From an uncultured Oscillibacter sp. (GTDB lineage Bacteria > Bacillota > Clostridia > Oscillospirales > Oscillospiraceae): 8,530 nt of DNA. A model generated the notes under the pieces. It was not told the origin of the DNA. It searched no databases and saw only the letters and a program-made list of their open reading frames with translations. The position numbers were made by a program, and so were the translations under genes. The number at the start of each line of letters is the position of its first letter. Position 1 is the stretch's first letter. Of the stretch, positions 1 through 5,064 are shown one piece after another. The stretch lies in contig CAMHBH010000093.1 in the NCBI GenBank assembly GCA_946183175.1, forward strand, positions 1 through 8,530, given 5' to 3'.

Positions 1-1
1 A

Positions 2-67
2 ACGTATGGCGTGGACAGTGAACCGCAAAGGCCTGTCGAATGGGAAGGCCCGCCGGATAGCATTTAG
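2..67 (+). CDS. possible 3' end of an upstream element gene (partial)
   Basis: A frame open from the left window edge encodes about 21 residues ending in VEWEGPPDSI and stops with TAG at 65-67, about 65 bases before the recombinase start. The short Trp/Glu-containing tail resembles the ends of some clostridial serine recombinases, which often occur in tandem. This is too short to name, and the frame may be open only by chance in GC-rich DNA. I see no other feature in the first 110 bases. Confidence 0.22.
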   Translation, partial: TYGVDSEPQRPVEWEGPPDSI

Positions 68-132
68 AGAGCCAATACCAAAACCGGACAGGAAACGCCC
101 TGCCCGGCTGATTCTTGAAAGGGGGTATCCTC

Positions 133-1629
133 ATGGACTTGTCAAACATGGCGGCGGCTGTATACCTGCGCAAGAGCCGCGCCGAGGACGGCCTGAGCGT
201 GGAGGAGGTTCTGTCGCGCCACCGCGAGACGCTGGGACGCTACGCGGCGGAACACGGTATCCGTATTGTGGAGACCTACCCGGAAGTCGCCAGCGGCGAG
301 AGCCTCTACGCCCGCCCCAAAATGCTGAAGCTGTTGGAGGACGTGGAAGCGGGAAACTACGACTGCGTGCTGTGCATGGACATGGACAGGCTGAGCCGGG
401 GGAGCATGCGCGAACAGGGGATAGTGCTGGAGGCCTTCAAGGCGTCGGGGACGCTGATTGTCACGCCGGAGAAGGTCTACGACCTGGCCGACGAGGCCGA
501 CGAGGAGTACGCCGAGCTGAAAACGTTCCTGTCGCGGCGGGAGTACAAGATTATCAACAAGCGCCTGCGGCGGGGCCTGCAACAGTCGATAGCGGACGGG
601 TGCTACGTCGCCAACGCGCCGTACGGCTACCGGCGCGCCCGGACGGGCCGGAAGCCCACGCTGGAAATTTACGAGCCGGAAGCGCGGTTCGTGCGGACGA
701 TGTTCGAGCTGTACGCGGCGGGGTACGGCTGCGTGTCCGTGGCCCGACAGGTCAACGCGCTGGGGGCGCGTCCGCACAGGGCGCGGGAGTTCTCCCGGAA
801 CAGCGTCAAGAAGATACTCGACAACCCCGTGTATATCGGGAAAGTCGTCTGGAATCAGAAAAGCCATATCCGGAAGGGAACCCGGGGAAACGGGAAGCAT
901 ATCACGGTTTACAACCCGAAGGAAAAGTGGCTGGTTGTCGACGGCCTCCACCCGGCGATTGTGAGCCGCGAACTGTGGGACAAAGTACAGGCCGTCTCCG
1001 AGGGGAGATACTGCCCGTCCCGGAACGACGGAACGGTCAAAAGCCCGCTGGCCGGACTGATTCTCTGTGAGAACTGCGGCGGGCATATGCAGCGGCTGAC
1101 ATTCCCCAAGGGCGGGGCGTACCTGATTTGCATGCGTCCGGGCTGCTGCGCGTCGGCGAAGTACGCGTTTGTAGAGGAGCGGGTTCTGGGGACGCTGGCG
1201 GAAATGCTCAGGGAAATGACGATGAACCTGTCCGGAACGAAGGCCGAACGGAATACCGCGCTGGAAACGGCTTTGAAATCGGTTCGGGCGGAACTCGCGG
1301 CGGCGGAACAGGCGAAGGCGCGTCTCTATGATTTGGTAGAGGCCGGGGCCTACAGCGTGACGGAGTTCCGGGAGCGGATGGACAGGGCCAAGGCGCGCAT
1401 TGCGGAGTTGGAGCGCCGGGAAGAAGAGGCGCGGACGGCGTTGGAACGCGCGGAACGCTGGGACATTGCGCGTCAGGCGGCGGCGATACGGACTGTGCTG
1501 GAGGAGTACCCGTCGCGGGACGTTCCGGGGAAGAACGCGCTCTTGAAAAGCGTGATTTCCTGTGTTTGGTACACGAAAGCGAAAAAAACAAAACCCGCTG
1601 ATTTTCACTTGCGGGTTCTGCTGAAATAA
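133..1629 (+). CDS. large serine recombinase (element integrase/excisionase)
   Basis: Site-specific DNA recombinase of the large serine family, 498 residues, expected to integrate and excise the element at whose end it lies. Seen in sequence: an N-terminal resolvase-type catalytic domain (about 7-150) with the nucleophile Ser15 in YLRKSR, the Arg61-Pro pair in SGESLYARP, and DRLSR at 85-89; a recombinase DNA-binding domain (about 155-290) with the typical APYGYRR and NPVYIGKVVWNQ segments; a zinc ribbon with Cys312/Cys315 and Cys333/Cys338; a long Glu/Ala/Arg-rich coiled coil (about 372-446); and a short basic tail. ATG at 133 is chosen over the upstream TTG at 115 because AAAGGGGG (118-125) sits 7 bases before it. 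Length is close to that of SpoIVCA (about 500), the enzyme that excises skin from sigK in Bacillus. All key residues are present, so it is probably active. It ends about 17 bases from the proposed att junction, as is usual for such integrases. Confidence 0.95.
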   Translation: MDLSNMAAAVYLRKSRAEDGLSVEEVLSRHRETLGRYAAEHGIRIVETYPEVASGESLYARPKMLKLLEDVEAGNYDCVLCMDMDRLSRGSMREQGIVLEAFKASGTLIVTPEKVYDLADEADEEYAELKTFLSRREYKIINKRLRRGLQQSIADGCYVANAPYGYRRARTGRKPTLEIYEPEARFVRTMFELYAAGYGCVSVARQVNALGARPHRAREFSRNSVKKILDNPVYIGKVVWNQKSHIRKGTRGNGKHITVYNPKEKWLVVDGLHPAIVSRELWDKVQAVSEGRYCPSRNDGTVKSPLAGLILCENCGGHMQRLTFPKGGAYLICMRPGCCASAKYAFVEERVLGTLAEMLREMTMNLSGTKAERNTALETALKSVRAELAAAEQAKARLYDLVEAGAYSVTEFRERMDRAKARIAELERREEEARTALERAERWDIARQAAAIRTVLEEYPSRDVPGKNALLKSVISCVWYTKAKKTKPADFHLRVLLK

Positions 1630-1639
1630 TTCTATAAGA

Positions 1640-1665
1640 CGCTGTATCATTATCGCGGCAGGAGT
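1640..1665. other. probable attachment-site junction (attL or attR) of the recombinase element
   Basis: On the minus strand the small gene starting at 1750 follows its family pattern through codons for YDSCRD (about 1649-1667). It then departs from the expected KDCLEDLRV continuation, giving NDTASYRIIS, and runs antisense into the recombinase gene. Similarity is lost within a few bases of 1645, next to the recombinase stop at 1629. That is where the crossover of a serine integrase would be expected. The family continuation is recalled, not searched, so the exact core cannot be fixed here. The second att site and the rest of the target gene should lie left of this window. Confidence 0.5.
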
Positions 1666-1750
1666 CGTAAATTTTCCGGGTGTGGATACATACGGCCTCC
1701 CGCACGCCGCGCAAGTCCTCAATGGGGCCGGGCAATACTCGTTCTGACAT
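1646..1750 (-). pseudogene. 5' fragment of a conserved clostridial small-protein gene interrupted by the element
   Basis: ATG at 1750-1748 follows GGAGGG (1759-1764 on this strand) with an 8-base spacer. It encodes MSERVLPGPIEDLRGVREA followed by the Cys-rich signature CIHTRKIYDSCRD. I recognise this as the start of a family of uncharacterised clostridial proteins whose usual continuation is roughly KDCLEDLRV. The match ends near codon 35. The frame stays open to 1208, but only as an antisense shadow of the recombinase, with Arg/Pro-rich sequence unlike a protein domain. The gene therefore looks truncated by integration. It could be restored if the element excises, because the 5' end, ribosome binding site and possible promoter are intact. 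Its biochemical role is unknown to me. Family recognition is from memory. Confidence 0.6.
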
Positions 1751-1771
1751 AAAGTCATCCCTCCATAAGAA

Positions 1772-1820
1772 ACTGGACTGAAACGCGTCCCGCGCGTATG
1801 GGAACGCCTTTCAGTTCAGT
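1772..1820. repeat. imperfect 20-base inverted repeat in the divergent region
   Basis: The left arm at 1772-1791 (ACTGGACTGAAACGCGTCCC) and the right arm at 1800-1820 are complementary apart from two mismatches and one extra base, around an 8-base centre (GCGCGTAT). It lies between the leftward ribosome binding site and the leftward promoter candidate. No T-run follows on the plus strand; on the minus strand TTTCTTAT follows. It may be an operator for a dimeric regulator or a leader hairpin of the interrupted gene. The sequence cannot decide between these. Confidence 0.5.
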
Positions 1821-1846
1821 GTATGCGCGCGCCGCGGCGGGGTGAC
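1818..1846 (-). promoter_or_regulatory. candidate sigma-E-like (sporulation) promoter for the interrupted gene
   Basis: Read leftward, CATACACT (1825-1818) fits the mother-cell sigma-E -10 consensus CATACAnT. GTCACCCC (1846-1839) lies 13 bases upstream and keeps the GTCA part of the -35 element but not its AT-rich half. The start point would fall near 1811, about 60 bases before the leftward ATG. No sigma-A-like pair was found for this gene. The -10 match is good and the -35 is weak, so this is a suggestion only. Confidence 0.3.
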
Positions 1847-1870
1847 TGCCGGAACTTTTCGGTTTCCCGG

Positions 1871-1899
1871 TTGAAACGCCGCGCCAAAGCTGGTATAAT
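1871..1899 (+). promoter_or_regulatory. sigma-A promoter of the proBAC operon
   Basis: TTGAAA at 1871-1876 and TATAAT at 1894-1899 are separated by exactly 17 bases. This is a near-perfect housekeeping promoter in otherwise GC-rich DNA. Transcription would start near 1906, leaving an untranslated leader of about 30 bases that carries the proB ribosome binding site GGGGGA (1924-1929). There is no room for a long riboswitch or T-box in that leader. Confidence 0.88.
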
Positions 1900-1935
1900 A
1901 GGGGCGTATCTGACAGGAAAAGCGGGGGAATCTTT

Positions 1936-2709
1936 ATGCGGATAGTCGTCAAAGTGGGCACTTCCACGCTGACATACCCCACGGGCCGGCTGAATATACG
2001 GCGCGTGGAAACTTTGTGCAGGGTTCTGAGCGACCTCAAGAACGCGGGCAACGAAATCGTACTGGTATCGTCGGGGGCCATCGGCATGGGCACGGGCAAA
2101 TTAGGCTTCTCGGAGCGCCCGAAGGATATGCCGTCGAAACAGGCCGCCGCCGCCGTTGGACAGTGCGAGTTAATGTACGTCTACGACAAACTTTTCGCGG
2201 AGTACAACCACACCGCCGCACAGATTCTCGTCACGGCGGAGGACTTGCGCGACGACAACCGGCACCGTAACTTTACGAACACCATCCTGCGCCTGCTGGA
2301 ACTCGGCGCGCTCCCGGTCATCAACGAAAACGACACGGTCTCCACGGAGGAAATCGCGTTCGGCGACAACGATACTTTGGGCGCGCTGTCGGCGGTGAGC
2401 GTCCGCGCCGATTTGCTGATTATCCTGACGGACATCGACGGCCTTTACACGGCGGACCCCCGGAAGTACCCCGACGCCGTGCGGGTGCCGGAGGTGCGCG
2501 AGCTGACAGACGAAATCCTCGCCTCCGCCGGGGGACAGGGTTCGGCGCTGAGTTCGGGCGGCATGGTCACGAAGCTGACCGCCGCGCGGCTGTGCATGGA
2601 GGCCGGAATCGACATGCTGATAGTCAACGGCTCCCGCCCGGAGATTCTCTACGAGGCGGCGGAGGGGAAGTCCGTCGGAACCAGATTTACAGGGAGGAAC
2701 GCGCAATGA
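1936..2709 (+). CDS. proB: glutamate 5-kinase
   Basis: Catalyses the first step of proline synthesis, ATP-dependent phosphorylation of glutamate to gamma-glutamyl phosphate, in the cytoplasm. The 257 residues form a single amino-acid-kinase fold: Lys6 in VVKVGTST, the SSGAIGMG loop (45-52), NENDTV (130-135), FGDND (142-146), the nucleotide-site segment TDIDGLYTADP (165-175) and the GGMVTKL segment (208-214). The C-terminal PUA domain of the roughly 367-residue E. coli enzyme is absent, and the protein ends soon after VGTRFTGR. Such short forms occur in Firmicutes and other bacteria. ATG at 1936 follows GGGGGA with a 6-base spacer. The stop overlaps the proA start in ATGA, so the kinase and the dehydrogenase that takes its unstable product are translationally coupled. 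Confidence 0.97.
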   Translation: MRIVVKVGTSTLTYPTGRLNIRRVETLCRVLSDLKNAGNEIVLVSSGAIGMGTGKLGFSERPKDMPSKQAAAAVGQCELMYVYDKLFAEYNHTAAQILVTAEDLRDDNRHRNFTNTILRLLELGALPVINENDTVSTEEIAFGDNDTLGALSAVSVRADLLIILTDIDGLYTADPRKYPDAVRVPEVRELTDEILASAGGQGSALSSGGMVTKLTAARLCMEAGIDMLIVNGSRPEILYEAAEGKSVGTRFTGRNAQ

Positions 2710-3965
2710 GCGGAACGCGTGAGATTATCAAGGCGGCGAAGGCGGCGGCCCCGATTCTGGCGGCGGCGTCGCCGGAAGTCAAGAACAGGGCGCTGTCGGC
2801 GGTGGCGGAGCGGCTGTTGTCCGAACAGGCGGCGATTCTGTCGGCGAACCGCGAGGACATGGAGCGCGCGCGGGATACGCTCGGCGCGGTCATGGCCGAC
2901 AGGCTCCTGTTGACGCCGGAACGCGTCGCGGGCATGTCGGCGGGGATTCGCGACGCGGTGGCCCTGCCCGACCCGGTGGGGCGCGTACTGCGGCGCACGG
3001 AACGCCCGAACGGGCTGGTTGTCGAGAAAGTCGCGGTGCCGCTGGGCGTGATTGCGATTATCTACGAAAGCCGCCCGAATGTCACGTCCGACGCCGCCGC
3101 GCTGGCCCTGAAGGCCGGAAGCGCGGTCGTACTCCGCGGCGGGAAGGAGGCGTTCCGCTCCAACGCCGCGATTGTACGGGCCATCCGCCTGGGGCTGTCG
3201 GACGCCGGACTTCCCCCGGAGCTGGTCGCGTTCGTGGAGGACACGTCACGCGAGAGCGCGAAAGAGCTTATGGAGGCCGAGGGACTGATTGACCTGTTGA
3301 TACCGCGCGGCGGCGCGGGGCTGATTCGCGCCTGTATGGAACACGCCAAGGTACCGTGTATCCAGACGGGTACCGGAATCTGTCACATCTACGTCGACGC
3401 GCGGGCAAAGCAGGATATGGCGCTGGACATCGTGGAGAACGCGAAGACAAGCCGCCCGTCGGTCTGCAACGCGGAGGAAGTGCTGTTAGTACACCGTGAC
3501 ATCGCGGCGGAATTTCTCCCGAAGCTCCGCGAGCGCCTGACGGACGCCCGCGCCGCGCGCGGACTTGTACCCGTGGAACTGCGTCTCGACGCGCGCGCCG
3601 GGGCCGTGATTCCCGGCACGGCGGCGGGCGCGCGGGATTTCGACACCGAGTTTCTCGACTACATCCTCGCCGTCGCGGTCGTCGACGGCGTACAGGACGC
3701 CGTGGCGCATATCGCGGCGCACTCCACCGGACACAGTGAGGCGATTGTCACGGAGGACGCGGCGGCGGCGGAGTATTTCACGCGCGCGGTCGATTCCGCC
3801 GCCGTGTACGTCAACGCCTCCACGCGCTTTACGGACGGCGGGGAGTTCGGGCTTGGCTGTGAAATGGGCATTTCCACGCAGAAACTCCACGCGCGCGGGC
3901 CCATGGGCCTCGAAGAGCTGACTTCTTACAAATACATCGTGCGCGGGAACGGGCAGACGCGCTAA
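2706..3965 (+). CDS. proA: glutamate-5-semialdehyde dehydrogenase (gamma-glutamyl phosphate reductase)
   Basis: Second step of proline synthesis: NADPH-dependent reduction of gamma-glutamyl phosphate to glutamate-5-semialdehyde, which cyclises to pyrroline-5-carboxylate. At 419 residues it matches the usual length (E. coli 417). It has the aldehyde-dehydrogenase superfamily fold, with PLGVIAIIYESRPNVT (112-127), the cofactor segment GSAVVLRGGKEA (138-149), the catalytic Cys254 in KTSRPSVCNAEEVL, and the family C-terminal segment FGLGCEMGISTQKLHARGPMG (391-401 and adjoining). The start at 2706 is preferred over upstream in-frame starts because AGGGAGG (2691-2697) lies 8 bases before it and it overlaps the proB stop by four bases. 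ProB and ProA commonly form a channelling complex, which this coupling fits. Confidence 0.97.
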   Translation: MSGTREIIKAAKAAAPILAAASPEVKNRALSAVAERLLSEQAAILSANREDMERARDTLGAVMADRLLLTPERVAGMSAGIRDAVALPDPVGRVLRRTERPNGLVVEKVAVPLGVIAIIYESRPNVTSDAAALALKAGSAVVLRGGKEAFRSNAAIVRAIRLGLSDAGLPPELVAFVEDTSRESAKELMEAEGLIDLLIPRGGAGLIRACMEHAKVPCIQTGTGICHIYVDARAKQDMALDIVENAKTSRPSVCNAEEVLLVHRDIAAEFLPKLRERLTDARAARGLVPVELRLDARAGAVIPGTAAGARDFDTEFLDYILAVAVVDGVQDAVAHIAAHSTGHSEAIVTEDAAAAEYFTRAVDSAAVYVNASTRFTDGGEFGLGCEMGISTQKLHARGPMGLEELTSYKYIVRGNGQTR

Positions 3966-4047
3966 ATTGGCGGCGTCCGGTCTCCGCAATAGGGCGGAAT
4001 TACGCTGAAAATCCGGCAATTTCAACCACGAAACGGAGGACGTACGA

Positions 4048-4860
4048 ATGAAAATGGCGGGCTTTATCGGTTGCGGCAACATGGGCGGCATACTCGCCGC
4101 CGCCGCTTCCACGAGAATCGGCGAATGGGAAATCATGGGGGCCGACCACCACCCCGAAAAGACAGAACAACTTTGGAAAGAGTACGGCGTGATTCCGGCG
4201 ACGGCGACGGAAATCGCGGAAAAGTGCGGCCTGATTTTCCTGGGCGTCAAGCCGCAGAGCATGAAGCAGACGGCGGAGGAAATCCAAAAGGCCCTCGTCG
4301 ACAGGAGCGAACCCTTTACACTGGTTTCGATGGCGGCGGGGCTGTCGACGGCGACGGTCTCGGAACTGTTCACGGGCGTCGCGGACGGCTGCTCGGTCAT
4401 TCGCATCATGCCGAATACGGCGGCCTCCGTCGGGGAGGCGGTCATCCTCTACTGCTCCAACGCCGAAACGGAACCCGACACCGAAAACGACCTGTTAGAC
4501 CTTCTCAGCCCCGCCGGGAACGTCATTAAAGTGGAGGAATCGCGCATGAACGCGGCCAGCGCCGTGACGGGTTGCGGGCCGGCGTTCGTGTGCATGTTCC
4601 TGGAGGCCATGACGGAGGGGGCCGTACAGTGCGGCCTACCGCGCGCGCAGGCGGAGCAGTTCGTACTCAAAACCGTGCTGGGCACCGCGCAGTTGACGCT
4701 CAAAACCGGACAGAATCCCGCCCTGTTGCGCGCGGCGGTATGCTCTCCGGCGGGGAGTACGATTGCGGGCGTGTCCGAACTGGAAAAGCACGCCTTCCGC
4801 TTCGCGGTCATGGAGGCGGTACGGGCGGCCTTCGAGCGGACGCGCGAACTCGGAAACTAA
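4048..4860 (+). CDS. proC: pyrroline-5-carboxylate reductase
   Basis: Final step of proline synthesis: reduction of pyrroline-5-carboxylate to L-proline with NAD(P)H. It is 270 residues, the normal length. The Rossmann fold starts at once with GFIGCGNMG (5-13). VKPQ (67-70) and RIMPNTA (119-125) follow, then the helical dimerisation domain with SAVTGCGPAF (171-180) and VCSPAGSTIAGV (231-242), the substrate-site signature. GGAGGA (4035-4040) lies 7 bases before the ATG. The 82-base gap after proA holds no terminator or promoter that I can see, so proC probably belongs to the same transcript from the 1871-1899 promoter. An intrinsic terminator follows 13 bases after the stop. The proC 3' end faces the convergent surface-protein gene. 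Confidence 0.97.
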   Translation: MKMAGFIGCGNMGGILAAAASTRIGEWEIMGADHHPEKTEQLWKEYGVIPATATEIAEKCGLIFLGVKPQSMKQTAEEIQKALVDRSEPFTLVSMAAGLSTATVSELFTGVADGCSVIRIMPNTAASVGEAVILYCSNAETEPDTENDLLDLLSPAGNVIKVEESRMNAASAVTGCGPAFVCMFLEAMTEGAVQCGLPRAQAEQFVLKTVLGTAQLTLKTGQNPALLRAAVCSPAGSTIAGVSELEKHAFRFAVMEAVRAAFERTRELGN

Positions 4861-4873
4861 TCGGAAAATCGTT

Positions 4874-4905
4874 GCCTCCCCCGCTTTCACGGGGGAGGCT
4901 TTTTT
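4874..4905 (+). terminator. intrinsic terminator of proBAC
   Basis: A perfect 10-base-pair GC stem (4874-4883 with 4890-4899) closes the six-base loop CTTTCA and is followed by six T residues (4900-4905). It starts 13 bases after the proC stop. The stem is GCCTCCCCCG on its left arm. Confidence 0.93.
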
Positions 4906-4927
4906 ACAAACTTGACAGGTTGCGTAC

Positions 4928-4956
4928 CTTCCCCGTTTTCGCGGGGAGGCTTTTTT
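4928..4956 (+). terminator. second terminator-like hairpin
   Basis: An 8-base-pair stem with one G-U pair (4928-4935 with 4942-4949) closes the loop TTTTCG and is followed by TTTTTT at 4951-4956. It lies in the first 51-base repeat copy and probably acts as a backup terminator for the proline operon. Confidence 0.7.
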
Positions 4957-4977
4957 GCAAACTTGACAGGTTCCGTA

Positions 4978-5005
4978 CCTTTCCGGTTTTCGCGGAGAGG
5001 CTTTT
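4978..5005 (+). terminator. third, weaker terminator-like hairpin
   Basis: An 8-base-pair stem with one G-U pair (4978-4985 with 4993-5000) is followed by TTTT at 5002-5005. It lies in the second repeat copy. Compared with the first copy, base changes shift the pairing register by one, but a full-length stem is kept. Confidence 0.5.
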
Positions 5006-5011
5006 ACTTGT

Positions 5012-5048
5012 CTCCCCCGCTGTGCGGGGGAGGTGTCGCGAGGTGACA
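5012..5048. repeat. REP-like double hairpin
   Basis: A perfect 9-base-pair stem CTCCCCCGC (5012-5020 with 5024-5032) has a TGT loop. It is followed closely by a smaller hairpin, TGTC (5034-5037) with GACA (5045-5048). Neither strand has a T-run after the large stem, so it is not a standard terminator for proC or for the convergent gene ending at 5065. Similar GC hairpin pairs are dispersed in clostridial intergenic regions. That it belongs to such a family here is inference. Confidence 0.5.
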
Positions 5049-5064
5049 GAGGAGCTCAGGCCGT

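Larger units (their letters stand above)
4907..5005 (+). repeat. 51-base tandem repeat, each copy carrying a terminator-like hairpin
   Basis: Two copies (4907-4957 and 4958-5005) share CAAACTTGACAGGTT, then CGTACC, TTTTCGCGG and GAGGCTTTT, with four differences over 48 aligned bases. The hairpin-plus-T part also resembles the proC terminator just upstream. This suggests that a terminator unit was duplicated in tandem. No gene is visible in 4861-5064. Confidence 0.8.

Noticed and set aside
6..1070. 354-residue plus-strand frame overlapping the recombinase
   Set aside because: Shadow frame of low-complexity Arg/Gly/Pro sequence. The recombinase frame carries all the conserved residues.
142..1758. 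Long open frame on the minus strand across the recombinase gene
   Set aside because: It lies opposite a well-supported recombinase, is Arg/Pro/Gln-rich with no domain pattern, and is explained by the scarcity of stops in GC-rich antisense frames. Only the 1646-1750 part, in a different frame, looks like a real gene start.
3983..3998. Small hairpin in the proA-proC gap
   Set aside because: A stem of only five base pairs without a T-run; too weak to be called a terminator.
4912..4968. TTGACA hexamers at 4912-4917 and 4963-4968 as possible -35 promoter elements
   Set aside because: No -10 hexamer lies at a suitable distance; the downstream sequence is the GC hairpin and there is no gene to drive. 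They are part of the 51-base repeat.
4874..5032. Repeated GC hairpins as a CRISPR array
   Set aside because: The spacing is irregular, the intervening sequence is itself repeated instead of unique, and each hairpin is followed by T residues as in terminators.
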